Below are positions 9,964 through 18,724 of a stretch of 64,000 bases of DNA, one piece after another. The position numbers were made by a program, and so were the translations under genes. This DNA is from Solirubrobacteraceae bacterium (GTDB taxonomy: Bacteria > Actinomycetota > Thermoleophilia > Solirubrobacterales > Solirubrobacteraceae), in contig JAPSGI010000003.1 of assembly GCA_031177685.1 (NCBI GenBank), forward strand, positions 1 to 64,000, in the 5' to 3' direction. Each line of letters opens with the position of its first letter. Positions within the stretch are counted from its first letter, which is position 1. Below the pieces are notes generated by a model, which saw only the letters and a program-made list of their open reading frames with translations, was not told the DNA's origin and made no database searches.

Positions 9964-10673
9964 GCCCGGACGTGGCGGCCGGCCCGGAGCTCTCGATCCT
10001 GATGCCGGTCTACAACGAGGCCGGGACCGTCGAGCGCGCGATCGAGGAGGTGCTGGACGCCGACCTGCCGGTCGAGTTCGAGCTCGTGGTGGTGGACGAC
10101 GGCTCCACCGACGGGACGCGGGAGATCCTGCGGCGGCGCGAGTGGCCGGACCGCGTCCGCGTCTTCGAGCACGACGCCAACCGCGGCAAGGGCGCCGCCG
10201 TGCGCACCGCGCTGAGCCACGCCCGCGGCCGGATGTCGGCGATCTTCGACGCCGACCTGGAGTACGAGCCCGCCGATCTGGCGACCCTCATGGCCCCGCT
10301 GCTGCGCGGCCGCGCCCGCGCGGCGTTCGGCGTGCGCGCCTTCGACGGCTACACGAGCCACTCGTTCACCTACGTCATGGGCAACAAGGGGGTCACGCTG
10401 ATCGCGAACCTCCTGTTCAACGTCTACCTGCGCGACCTCATGACGTGCCACAAGGTGATCGAGACGGAGCTGTTCCGAAGCCTGCGCCTGCGCGAGCCGG
10501 GCTTCGGCATCGAGCCCGAGATCGCCGCGCGCCTGCTGCAGCGCGGGGTGCAGATCTACGAGGTCCCCGTGCAGTACAAGGCCCGCCGCACGGAGGAGGG
10601 GAAGAAGCTCACCTCGCTCGACGGGCTGCGCGTCGTGCGCACGCTGCTGCGCTGCCGCCTGACGCCCGGCTAG
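9960..10673 (+). CDS. GT2 glycosyltransferase (polyprenyl-phosphate hexosyltransferase type)
   Basis: A 237-residue GT-A enzyme resembling dolichol-phosphate mannose synthases. MPVYNEAGTVERAI opens the fold, VVVDDGSTDGT (43-53) binds the nucleotide, and DADLEYEP (97-104) holds the metal-binding DxD. There is no C-terminal membrane domain. It would transfer a hexose from a nucleotide sugar to a lipid or glycan acceptor at the inner face of the membrane. Coupled to the upstream epimerase by an ATGA overlap. Its TAG stop interlocks with the TAG stop of the converging gene in a shared CTAG. Confidence 0.9.
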   Translation: MSPDVAAGPELSILMPVYNEAGTVERAIEEVLDADLPVEFELVVVDDGSTDGTREILRRREWPDRVRVFEHDANRGKGAAVRTALSHARGRMSAIFDADLEYEPADLATLMAPLLRGRARAAFGVRAFDGYTSHSFTYVMGNKGVTLIANLLFNVYLRDLMTCHKVIETELFRSLRLREPGFGIEPEIAARLLQRGVQIYEVPVQYKARRTEEGKKLTSLDGLRVVRTLLRCRLTPG

Positions 10674-11664
10674 GGCAGCAGCCCGGGGTGGCGCCCGTAC
10701 CACTCCACGGTGCGGCGCAGGCCCTCCTCGAGGGAGACCTGTGGGGACCAGCCGGTGAGCTCGTTGAGCTTGGCGCAATCCACGTACTGGCGGTCGATCT
10801 CGTCCTCGGGCGTGCGCTCGCCGCGTACGTCGGGGACCAGCTCGGTCCCGGCCGCACGGCACACGAGCCCGACGACCTCCAGCACGGAGCGCGCCGCGCC
10901 CGCGCCGGCGTTGAACGCCTGCCCCACGGCAGCGCCGTGCGCTTCGCCCAGCGCGTCCGCGATCGCGAGGTAGGCGCGCGCGGCGTCCTCGGCGTAGAGG
11001 AAGTCGCGCTCCGGCGTGCCGTCGGAGCGCACGACCGGACGCCGGCCGCGGATCGCGGCGGCCGCCGCCTCCGGCACGAGCCGGGAGAAGTTGAGGTCGC
11101 CTCCGCCGTAGACGTTGGCGAAACGGGTGACGGCGACCCGGAGTCCGTAGGTGTGCGCGTACGAGCGCGCGATCATGTCCGTCGCGGCCTTGGAGACCTC
11201 GTACGGCTGGCCCGCCGCCAGCGGGAAGTCCTCCGTGTAGGGCAGCCGCGTCGCGGACCCGTAGGCCTTGTACGAGCCGGCCACGACCACGCGCGGGATC
11301 TGCAGCCGCCGGCAGGCGTCCAGCAGCATCCACGTCCCGCGGACGTTGGCCTCGAACGTCGGCACCGGCGACCGGCGCGCCGGTCGCAGCAGCGACTGCG
11401 CGGCGAGGTGGAACACGATCTCCGGCTCGTGCTCCCCGAGTGCGCGCTCGATCGCGTCGCCGTCGCGCACGTCGCCCGTGACCACGTCGCAGCGCTCCTC
11501 GAGACCGTCGAGCTCCAGCGCCGACGGGGTTCCGCCGCCGCGTCGCAGGACCGTCACGCGATCGCCGCGGTCCAGCAGCGCCCGAACGAGCCAGGCGCCC
11601 AGCAGGCCGTAGGCCCCGGTGACGAACGCCCGGCCTACGAGATCACCTGCACGCCCGCTGGCAT
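10670..11664 (-). CDS. CDP-glucose-dehydratase-like SDR with an apparent 5' frameshift
   Basis: Extended SDR most like the CDP-glucose 4,6-dehydratase group: YKAYG, YEVSKAATD (catalytic Tyr and Lys), VAVTRFANVYGGGDLNFSRLVP, then a C-terminal sugar-binding part. The NAD-binding TGAYGLLG is encoded at 11620-11597, in frame with the body, yet this frame has no ATG, GTG or TTG between that motif and the preceding wecG-type gene. The first in-frame start is a GTG at 11557, which would delete the nucleotide-binding motif. An ATG at 11664 begins a plausible leader (nine codons) but runs into TAG at 11637-11635 in another frame. So either a one-base frameshift or error, or a non-standard start, must be assumed. 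Its TAG stop shares CTAG with the upstream-facing glycosyltransferase. Confidence 0.75.
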
Positions 11665-11684
11665 CGAAGCCGGCCGCGCCGCGG

Positions 11685-12557
11685 CTAGCGCCCGGCGCGC
11701 TGGCGCACGAACTGCCGCGCGAACCCCAGCACGAAGCGGGGGTTGTAGCGCGCGTAGCGCCGCCACAGGCGGCGCGGCTCGTGGGCCAGCCGGTAGACCC
11801 ACTCCAGTCCCACCGACTGCATCCATGCGGGCGCCTGGGGCACGAGTCCGGCGTGGAAGTCGAACGCCGCGCCGACGCCGATCATCACCGGTGCGTCGAG
11901 CGAGGATTGCATCTGCGCCATCCACTTCTCCTGCTTGGGCTGGCCGATGCCGACCCACACCACGTCGGCGCCGGAGCGGTTGATCTCGTCCGCCACCGCC
12001 GTGCGCTCCTCGTCGTCGAGGTCGCGGTAGGGAGGGGAGTAGCCGCCCACGATCTTGATGCCCGGGTAGCGGCGGCGGAGGTTGAGCGCCAGCTGGACCA
12101 GCGCGCCCTGGTTGCGCCCGCCGTACAGGAACATCCGCGTGCCGTTGCGCGCCGCCCGTTCGCAGTAGCGCGCCATCAGCTCGGGCCCGTAGACCCTCGA
12201 GGCGTCGCTGTGCCCCAGGAGCTTCATGGCCCACACCAGCGGCTGGCCGTCCGGGACGCTGAGCGCGCCGCCCAGGACCGCGTCGCGTGTCGTCCGGTCC
12301 TCCTGGGCGACCATGACGGCGTGGACGGCGGCCGGGATGATGTAGCCGCGCTCGCGCCGCGCGATCATCGCGTCGATCCAGTCCATCGTGCGGTCGTAGT
12401 CCGTCAGCGCCAGCGGGACGCCGAGGATCTCCACCGTTCTCGGCTGTTCGATCGCGGGCGGCTCGGAAACCGGCAGCGGAGGCGGTTGCTCGCTGGATAG
12501 GGGCATGTCGAGAGAGGAAGCGGACGGGCCCCCCGCGGGCGGAGAATCGGGCCTCAT
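11685..12557 (-). CDS. WecG/TagA/CpsF family glycosyltransferase (GT26)
   Basis: After about 40 disordered, proline-rich residues comes the GT26 fold: VEILGVPLALTDYDRTMDWIDAMI, HAVMVAQEDRTTRDAV, VPDGQPLVWAM, RMFLYGG, VVWVGIGQPKQEKWM and GVGAAFDFHAG. Enzymes of this family add N-acetylmannosamine or its uronate to a lipid-linked sugar. That fits the WecC-like dehydrogenase gene at 7.3-8.6 kb, whose product could be UDP-ManNAcA. Basic C-terminal helices (RRLWRRYARYNPRF) probably dock on the membrane. Length 290 residues. A later ATG at about 12506 would remove part of the disordered leader. Divergent from rfbG, 59 bases apart. Confidence 0.9.
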   Translation of the reverse strand: MRPDSPPAGGPSASSLDMPLSSEQPPPLPVSEPPAIEQPRTVEILGVPLALTDYDRTMDWIDAMIARRERGYIIPAAVHAVMVAQEDRTTRDAVLGGALSVPDGQPLVWAMKLLGHSDASRVYGPELMARYCERAARNGTRMFLYGGRNQGALVQLALNLRRRYPGIKIVGGYSPPYRDLDDEERTAVADEINRSGADVVWVGIGQPKQEKWMAQMQSSLDAPVMIGVGAAFDFHAGLVPQAPAWMQSVGLEWVYRLAHEPRRLWRRYARYNPRFVLGFARQFVRQRAGR

Positions 12558-12616
12558 GCGGATCTAAACGATGCCAAAGCGCAAACGATTCGGCCTTTAG
12601 GGACACTCTTAGCGCT

Positions 12617-13735
12617 GTGGACCGATCCCAAACACCGGCCGGCGCGGGGTTCGTCGATCCGGAATTCTGGCGCGGCCGCCGCGTCCTCGTGACGGGTCAC
12701 ACCGGCTTCAAGGGCGCTTGGCTGAGTTTGTGGCTGGATTCGCTGGGCGCGGAGGTGGTCGGGCTCTCGAACGGCGTCCCGACCGACCCGTCGCTGTTCG
12801 AGCTCGCGAACGTGCGCGAGACGGTGGACCACGTCGAGGGCGACGTCCGCGATCCGGACGCGGTGGACGCCGCCGTGACCGCCGCGGCGCCGGAGGTCGT
12901 CTTCCACATGGCGGCTCAGCCGCTGGTCCGTCGCTCGTTCGCGGATCCGCGCGGCACGTACGCCACCAACGTGATGGGCACGGTCAACGTGCTCGAGGCC
13001 GTCCGCGGGGCCGGAGCGCAAACGGTCCGGGCGGTGGTCAACGTCACCTCGGACAAGTGCTACGACAACCGCGAGCAGGGGCGTCCCTTCGTGGAGGACG
13101 ATCCCATGGGAGGCCGGGACCCGTACTCGAGCTCGAAGGGCTGCGCCGAGCTGGTCGCGGCGGCCTTCGCGCGGTCCTACTTCGGCGACCCCGGCGGCCC
13201 CGCCCTGGCGAGCGCGCGCGCCGGCAACGTGATCGGCGGCGGCGACTGGGGCGAGGACCGGCTGGTGCCCGACGTGATGCGGGCCGCGAGCGCCGCAAGG
13301 CCGATCGCGATTCGCAATCCCGGCGCCGTCCGGCCCTGGCAGCACGTGCTCAACCCGCTCAGCGGCTACCTCGTCCTGGCGCAGGCGCTCCACGCCGACC
13401 CCGAGGGCGCGGGCGGCGGCTGGAACTTCGGGCCGCCACCCGAAGAGGCGCGCGAGGTGCGCTGGATCGCGGGCCGTCTCGCCGAGCTGTGGCCGGACCC
13501 GCTGTCCTGGGAGGTGGATGCGGCGCCGCATCCCCCCGAGGCCCGGTTCCTCTCGCTCGACTCCACGAAGGCGAGTCAGCGGCTGGGCTGGCGGCCGCTC
13601 TGGGACCTCGAGCGAGCGCTGGAGTCGCTCGTGGAGTGGCACCTCGCGCACCGCGACGGCGAGGACGTCCGCGAGGTCACGCTGCGGCAGATCGACGCGT
13701 TCGCGGCGGCCTCTCCCGGGCGTCGCGCCGTCTAG
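12617..13735 (+). CDS. rfbG: CDP-glucose 4,6-dehydratase
   Basis: Converts CDP-glucose to CDP-4-keto-6-deoxyglucose, the common precursor of CDP-linked 3,6-dideoxy and branched sugars. FWRGRRVLVTGHTGFKGAWL (residues 18-37) is diagnostic for RfbG, followed by AAQPLVRRSFADPRGTYATN, VTSDKCYDN, catalytic YSSSK near 169-173 and GNVIGGGDWGEDRLVPD. Length 372 residues is normal. GTG start. It opens a co-directional run of seven genes ending at 19.6 kb, with rfbF immediately after. The intergenic region to the divergent WecG-type gene is comparatively AT-rich and must hold both promoters. Confidence 0.96.
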   Translation: MDRSQTPAGAGFVDPEFWRGRRVLVTGHTGFKGAWLSLWLDSLGAEVVGLSNGVPTDPSLFELANVRETVDHVEGDVRDPDAVDAAVTAAAPEVVFHMAAQPLVRRSFADPRGTYATNVMGTVNVLEAVRGAGAQTVRAVVNVTSDKCYDNREQGRPFVEDDPMGGRDPYSSSKGCAELVAAAFARSYFGDPGGPALASARAGNVIGGGDWGEDRLVPDVMRAASAARPIAIRNPGAVRPWQHVLNPLSGYLVLAQALHADPEGAGGGWNFGPPPEEAREVRWIAGRLAELWPDPLSWEVDAAPHPPEARFLSLDSTKASQRLGWRPLWDLERALESLVEWHLAHRDGEDVREVTLRQIDAFAAASPGRRAV

Positions 13736-13747
13736 GCTAACCGCTCG

Positions 13748-14518
13748 ATGAAAGCGGTGATCCTGGCCGGTGGCCTCGGCTCGCGCCTCAGCGAGGAGAC
13801 CACTCTCAAGCCCAAGCCGATGGTGGAGATCGGCGGCAAGCCGATCCTCTGGCACGTGATGAAGATCTACGCGGCCCACGGGATCGACGACTTCATCGTG
13901 TGCCTGGGCTACAAGGGCTACGTCATCAAGGAGTGGTTCGCCAACTACTCGCTGCACACGTCCGACGTCACGTTCGACCTGCGCAACGGGGCCATGGAGG
14001 TCCACCACTCCACGACGGAGCCGTGGCGCGTGACGCTCGTGGAGACCGGAGAGGCGACCATGACCGGCGGGCGTCTGCGGCGCGTGCTGCCCTACGTGGG
14101 CGACGAGGAGTTCTGCTTCACCTACGGCGACGGCCTCGCGGACATCGACATCCAGGCCCTCATCCGCCATCACCGCGAGCAGGACGTGCTGGCCACGGTG
14201 ACCGCCGTCACGCCCCCCGGGCGCTTCGGCGCGCTGGAGACGGACGGCAGCCGGGTGACCGGCTTCCGCGAGAAGCCGCGCGGCGACGGGGGATGGATCA
14301 ACGGCGGGTTCTTCGTCCTGCGCCCCGACGTCGGGCGCTACATCGGCGGCGACGAGACGGTCTGGGAGCGCGAGCCGATGGAGCGGCTCGCGGCCGAGGG
14401 GCAGATGGCGTGGTTCCCCCACGAGGGGTTCTTCCAGCCCATGGACACCCTGCGCGATCGTCAGCTGTTGGAGTCCCTGTGGGCGGAGCCCGAGCCGCCC
14501 TGGCGGGTGTGGAGCTGA
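13748..14518 (+). CDS. rfbF: glucose-1-phosphate cytidylyltransferase
   Basis: Makes CDP-glucose from CTP and glucose-1-phosphate, the substrate of RfbG. The N-terminal [32 protein letters not shown] is the nucleotidyltransferase signature of RfbF, with [22 protein letters not shown] and [15 protein letters not shown] downstream. Length 256 residues matches the family. The ATG is 12 bases after the rfbG stop; TAGGCT 9 bases ahead of the ATG could be an internal promoter but lies at the very end of rfbG. Together with rfbG this makes the CDP-sugar assignment of the operon firm. Confidence 0.97.
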   Translation: MKAVILAGGLGSRLSEETTLKPKPMVEIGGKPILWHVMKIYAAHGIDDFIVCLGYKGYVIKEWFANYSLHTSDVTFDLRNGAMEVHHSTTEPWRVTLVETGEATMTGGRLRRVLPYVGDEEFCFTYGDGLADIDIQALIRHHREQDVLATVTAVTPPGRFGALETDGSRVTGFREKPRGDGGWINGGFFVLRPDVGRYIGGDETVWEREPMERLAAEGQMAWFPHEGFFQPMDTLRDRQLLESLWAEPEPPWRVWS

Positions 14519-14522
14519 CCGC

Positions 14523-15992
14523 GTGAGCTCGCCGACGGCGCGCGGGCACGACATCCTCGACACGAGCCACGCCGGTCCCGCGGCCCTCCGCGGCAGTGCG
14601 CTGCGCGGCGGCGGCTACGTGCTGGGCATCCTCTTGACGCTGGCGTCGGCGCCGCTGCTCATCCGCCACCTCGGCGTCGCGGACTTCGGCCGCTACGTGA
14701 CCGTCGTCTCGCTGGTCACGCTCGTGACGGGTCTCACGGAGGGCGGACTGACGGCTATCGCGCTGCGGGAGTGGGCCACGCAGCATGGCGAAACGCGCGC
14801 CCGCCTCATGCGCAACCTGTTGGGGATCCGCCTGTCGATCACTGCGATCGGGGTCGTTCTCGCCGTTGCCTTCGCCGTCGCGGCGGGCTACCGGGAGGCC
14901 CTCGTCGTGGGCACCGTGCTGGTAGGCGTGGGCTTCCTTCTGCAGGCCGTCGCGAACCTGCTGATGGTCGCGCTGCAGGGCGAGCTGCGCTTCGGATGGG
15001 TCACCGCGATCGAGCTGGGGCGCCAGGTCGTGACGGTCGCCCTCATCGTGGGGCTGGTGGTGGCGGGCGCCGCCCTCGTTCCGTTCTTCGCCATCTTCAT
15101 CGCCGCCGGCGTTGTGGGGCTCGCCATGACCGTGTGGCTGGTGGGCGCGCGGATGCCCCTGCGGCCGCGCTGGGACATGTCCGAGGCGTGGCCGCTGATT
15201 CGCGACTCGGTGCCGTACGCGGCGGCCGTCGCCGCGAACATCGTCTACTTCCGGATCGCGATCATCATCATGTCGCTGATCGCCACGGCGAAGCAGACGG
15301 GCTACTTCGCCACCTCGTTCCGCGTCGTCGAGGTGCTGGTCGCCGTTCCCGCGCTCGCCGTGGGCGCCGCGTTCCCGATCCTCGCTCGCTCGGCCGCGAA
15401 CGACCGCGCCAGGTTCGGCCACGCGGTCCGGCGGATCTTCGAGATCGCCCTCATCGCGGGCGTCTGGATCGCCCTGGTCATCGAGCTCGCCGCTCCGACC
15501 ATCATGCAGATCCTGGCGGGCGACGAAGGCGAGCCGGCCGTCGCGGTCCTGCGAATCCAGGGCATCGCCCTCGTCGCCACGTTCGTGGCCGTCGCCGCCG
15601 CGTACCCGCTGCTGTCGCTGCGCCGGCACCGGGCGCTGCTGCTGGCCAACGGGGTGGCGCTGGTCGCCAGCGCCGGCCTCACCTTCGCCTTCGTGCCGCT
15701 GTGGGAGGCGCGGGGCGCCGCGCTCGCGGCCGTGCTGGCCGAGGTGTGCCTGGCCGTCGTCCAGACCGCGGTGCTCGTGCGGTCCAGTCCGGACGCCCGC
15801 CCCTCGTTCGGCGCGATCCCCGTCGTCGTGCTCGCCGCGGCGGCCGGCGCGGCGCCCCTGGCGATCCCGGGGCTGCATCCCGGAGCGCGCGCCGTGCTCG
15901 GCACGGCGCTGTACTTTGCGATCATCGCGCTGGGCCGCAAGTTCCCGCCCGAGTTGCGGCACGCGCTGATGCGCCGGCCCGCAAGCGCGTAA
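14523..15992 (+). CDS. Wzx-type polysaccharide flippase
   Basis: A 489-residue integral membrane protein with about twelve or more hydrophobic helices, no signal peptide, and the MATE/MOP-superfamily pattern of O-antigen flippases (an early LRGSALRGGGYVLGILLTL helix, then APLLIRHLGVADFGRYVTV). Such proteins move undecaprenyl-diphosphate-linked oligosaccharides across the membrane. GTG start four bases after the rfbF stop. Its placement inside the CDP-sugar operon implies that the CDP-sugar-containing unit is flipped by this protein; the locus also has an ABC exporter, so two export routes may coexist. Confidence 0.9.
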   Translation: MSSPTARGHDILDTSHAGPAALRGSALRGGGYVLGILLTLASAPLLIRHLGVADFGRYVTVVSLVTLVTGLTEGGLTAIALREWATQHGETRARLMRNLLGIRLSITAIGVVLAVAFAVAAGYREALVVGTVLVGVGFLLQAVANLLMVALQGELRFGWVTAIELGRQVVTVALIVGLVVAGAALVPFFAIFIAAGVVGLAMTVWLVGARMPLRPRWDMSEAWPLIRDSVPYAAAVAANIVYFRIAIIIMSLIATAKQTGYFATSFRVVEVLVAVPALAVGAAFPILARSAANDRARFGHAVRRIFEIALIAGVWIALVIELAAPTIMQILAGDEGEPAVAVLRIQGIALVATFVAVAAAYPLLSLRRHRALLLANGVALVASAGLTFAFVPLWEARGAALAAVLAEVCLAVVQTAVLVRSSPDARPSFGAIPVVVLAAAAGAAPLAIPGLHPGARAVLGTALYFAIIALGRKFPPELRHALMRRPASA

Positions 15993-16023
15993 ATTCCCCG
16001 GCTCGCCTCAGGCAGGCCACCCT

Positions 16024-17310
16024 ATGAGCACTCGTCAGGACATCAGGCCGCAAGCCGCGCCGCCGGTCGACGCTGCGCCGGCCCACGGGCGCTGCCGGTT
16101 CTGCGGCGCCGCCCTGGAGCGTGTGTTCGCCGACCTGGGGATGTCTCCGCTGGCGAACTCCTACCTGCCGCCGGAGCACCTCAACCGGATGGAGCCGTTC
16201 TATCCACTGCGGGCGTTCGTGTGCGACACGTGCCTGCTCGTCCAGCTCGAGGAGTTCGAGACCCCGCACGCGATCTTCTCCGACTACGCGTACTTCTCGT
16301 CCTACTCGCGGACCTGGCTCGACCACGCGCGCGGCTACGTGGAGCGGATGGTCGAGCGGTTCGAGATCGGCCCCGACAGCCAGGTCGTGGAGATCGCGTC
16401 CAACGACGGCTACCTCCTGCAGTACTTCCACGAGCGCGGCATCCCGGTCCTGGGCATCGAGCCCGCCGCCAACGTCGCCAAGGTGGCGCTGCAGAAGGGG
16501 ATCCCGACGCTGGTGGAGTTCTTCGGCGTGGAGACGGCCGGGACCCTGCGGCCGGACAGCCAGGCCGACCTGCTCCTCGGCAACAACGTGCTGGCGCACG
16601 TGCCGGACCTCAACGACTTCGTCGCCGGCATGAAGCTGCTGCTCAAGCCGCGCGGGCTGATCACGATGGAGTTCCCCCACCTCCAGCGCCTGGTGGACGA
16701 CAACCAGTTCGACACGATCTACCACGAGCACTTCTCCTACTTCTCCTTCCGGACCGTCCGCGAGGTCTTCGCCGCCCACGGCCTGCGCGTCTTCGACGTG
16801 GAGGAGCTGCCGACCCATGGCGGCTCGCTGCGGGTGTACGGGTGCCACGCGGACGACGCGACCAGGGAGGAGACGGTCGCCGCGCGCGAGCTGGAGGCGC
16901 GGGAGGCGCGGCTCGGATACGGCGATCCCGAGTTCTACGAGCGCTACGCGGCGCGCGTGCGGGCGTCCAAGCGCGCGATCCTGCGCTTCCTGTCCGAGCT
17001 GAAGGACGAGGGGCGCTCGATCGTCGGCTACGGGGCTCCGGCCAAGGGCAACACGCTGCTCAACTACTGCGGCATCGGCCGTGACTTCCTCGACTACACC
17101 GTCGACCTGAACCCCCACAAGCAGGGTCACTACCTCCCCGGCAGCCACATTCCGATCCGGTCCCCGGAGACGATTCGAGAGACGAAGCCCGACGTGGTCC
17201 TCATCCTGCCCTGGAACCTCAAGGACGAGATCGTCGAGCAGCTGAGCTACATCCGGGAGTGGGGCGGTGCGTTCGCCGCCCGCACGCCCGACCTCGAGCT
17301 GCTGCCGTGA
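16024..17310 (+). CDS. sugar C-methyltransferase (TylC3/NovU-like)
   Basis: A three-part protein of 428 residues: an N-terminal zinc domain with Cys24, Cys27, Cys67 and Cys70; a central SAM-binding domain with VVEIASNDGYLLQYF near 121-135 and the characteristic YHEHFSYFS near 236-244; and a C-terminal Rossmann domain with GYGAPAKGNTLLNY and HKQGHYLPG. This is the architecture of enzymes that methylate C3 (or C5) of 4-keto nucleotide sugars, giving branched sugars such as mycarose or noviose. In this operon the likely substrate is CDP-4-keto-6-deoxyhexose. The ATG follows a 31-base gap after the flippase. Its TGA overlaps the GTG of the next gene. Confidence 0.93.
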   Translation: MSTRQDIRPQAAPPVDAAPAHGRCRFCGAALERVFADLGMSPLANSYLPPEHLNRMEPFYPLRAFVCDTCLLVQLEEFETPHAIFSDYAYFSSYSRTWLDHARGYVERMVERFEIGPDSQVVEIASNDGYLLQYFHERGIPVLGIEPAANVAKVALQKGIPTLVEFFGVETAGTLRPDSQADLLLGNNVLAHVPDLNDFVAGMKLLLKPRGLITMEFPHLQRLVDDNQFDTIYHEHFSYFSFRTVREVFAAHGLRVFDVEELPTHGGSLRVYGCHADDATREETVAARELEAREARLGYGDPEFYERYAARVRASKRAILRFLSELKDEGRSIVGYGAPAKGNTLLNYCGIGRDFLDYTVDLNPHKQGHYLPGSHIPIRSPETIRETKPDVVLILPWNLKDEIVEQLSYIREWGGAFAARTPDLELLP

Positions 17311-18188
17311 CCGCCGCGCCGTGTCCGCTCTGCGGAGCGTCGTCGGTGCTCGCGCTGCGCGCGCGCGACCGCAACCGGCGGACCACCGAGGCGCGCTTCC
17401 ACTACTGCCGCTGTCAGGGCTGCGGCATCCTCTTCCTCGCCGATCGACCGCAGGATCTCGGGCGCCACTACACCGACGACTACCACGGAGCGCTCTCGGC
17501 GCGGGACATCGCCCAGCGCGCGCGCAACGAGGCGTACAAGCTCGAGATCGTGCGCCCGCACGCGCCGGGCGGGCGCCTGATCGACGTCGGCCCGAGCTAC
17601 GGCGGCTTCCCCTATCTCGCGCGCGAGTCCGGCTACGACGTCGCGGCGATCGAGATGGACCCGGACTGCTGCGCGTTCATCGAGGGCGAGCTCGGCATCG
17701 AGGTGCACCAGTCCGCCACTCCCGAAGGACCCCTGCGCTCCCTCGGCCAGGCCGACGTGATCACGCTGTGGCACTCCCTCGAGCACCTGCCGAACCCTTG
17801 GGCCGCGCTGGAGGCGGCGGCGGGCGCGCTGCGGCCCGGCGGCGTGCTCGTGGTCGCCACGCCCAACCCCGCCGGACTGCAGGCCCGCGTGCTGCGCGGC
17901 CGCTGGCCGCACGTGGACGCGCCGCGACACCTGTTCCTGATCCCTCCCGACGCGCTGTTCGCGCAGGCGCGCGGTCTCGGCCTTGAGCCGGTCGCGTCGA
18001 CCGCGACCGATCCCGGAGGGTTGGACTGCAACTTCTTCGGCTGGCACCACGGGTTGTTCGGGCGCTCGGTTTGGCGCCCGTTCGTCGCGATGAGCACGGT
18101 CGTCATGCAGGCGGCGCGCCCGCTGGAGCGGCGCGGGCTGAGGGGAGCCTGCTACACCGCGGTCCTGCGCCGGGAGGGCGCATCGTGA
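17307..18188 (+). CDS. SAM-dependent methyltransferase with N-terminal zinc motif
   Basis: Starts CPLCGASS with Cys6 and Cys9, then YCRCQGCGILF with Cys36 and Cys39, forming a zinc ribbon like that of sugar methyltransferases. The SAM-binding loop LIDVGPSYGGFPYLA lies near residues 91-105, and TLWHSLEHLPNP near 152 is motif IV. Length 293 residues. GTGA overlap with the previous gene fixes the start; an upstream GTG 16 codons earlier would lie in the neighbouring coding region. It may methylate a hydroxyl of the same CDP-sugar or of the assembled glycan. Specific substrate unknown. Confidence 0.88.
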   Translation: MTAAPCPLCGASSVLALRARDRNRRTTEARFHYCRCQGCGILFLADRPQDLGRHYTDDYHGALSARDIAQRARNEAYKLEIVRPHAPGGRLIDVGPSYGGFPYLARESGYDVAAIEMDPDCCAFIEGELGIEVHQSATPEGPLRSLGQADVITLWHSLEHLPNPWAALEAAAGALRPGGVLVVATPNPAGLQARVLRGRWPHVDAPRHLFLIPPDALFAQARGLGLEPVASTATDPGGLDCNFFGWHHGLFGRSVWRPFVAMSTVVMQAARPLERRGLRGACYTAVLRREGAS

Positions 18189-18724
18189 TCTTCACCCCCA
18201 CGTCGATCGAGGGCGCCCACGTCGTGGAGCAGGAGCGCATGGAGGACGAGCGCGGCTTCTTCGCGCGGACGTTCTGCGGCGAGGAGTTCGCGTCACTCGG
18301 GCTCGACGCGCGCGTCGCCCAGTCGAACACCTCCTACAACGCGCGGGCGGGAACCCTGCGCGGGATGCACTACCAGGCCGACCCGCACGGCGAGGCCAAG
18401 CTCGTGCGCTGTACGCGCGGCGCCATCTTCGACGTCGCGGTCGACCTGCGACGCGACTCGCCCACCCACGCGCGCTGGTTCGGCGTGGAGCTGACCGAGG
18501 AGAACGGGTCCGCGTTCTTCGTCCCCGCGGGATGCGCGCACGGGTTCCAGACCCTGGCCGACGCGACCGAGGTGCTCTATCTCATGTCCACGCCCTACGT
18601 CGCGGGAAGCGGGCGCGGGGTTCGCTGGGACGATCCTGCCTTCGGCATCGTGTGGCCCGACCCGCCGGCGCACGGGCGCACCATGTCCGAGCGCGACGCA
18701 ACCTATCCCGACTACCGCGTGTGA
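18185..18724 (+). CDS. RfbC-like sugar 3,5-epimerase, second copy
   Basis: A cupin-fold epimerase of 179 residues, related to but clearly distinct from the copy at 9.4 kb. DERGFFARTF (21-30), SNTSYNARAGTLRGMHYQ with catalytic His62, and GCAHGFQTLADATEVLYLMSTPY contain the family residues. Because it is coupled on both sides (GTGA overlaps) to a methyltransferase and a reductase in an rfbFG operon, its substrate is most likely a CDP-4-keto-6-deoxy sugar rather than the dTDP sugar of classical RmlC. One-position epimerisation, as in related C-methyl-sugar pathways, is possible. Confidence 0.87.
   Translation: MIFTPTSIEGAHVVEQERMEDERGFFARTFCGEEFASLGLDARVAQSNTSYNARAGTLRGMHYQADPHGEAKLVRCTRGAIFDVAVDLRRDSPTHARWFGVELTEENGSAFFVPAGCAHGFQTLADATEVLYLMSTPYVAGSGRGVRWDDPAFGIVWPDPPAHGRTMSERDATYPDYRV

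Noticed and set aside
9433-10673. A complete dTDP-rhamnose (rml) operon around the first rfbC.
   Set aside because: No rmlA, rmlB or rmlD is present in the window; the epimerase is coupled only to a GT2 gene.
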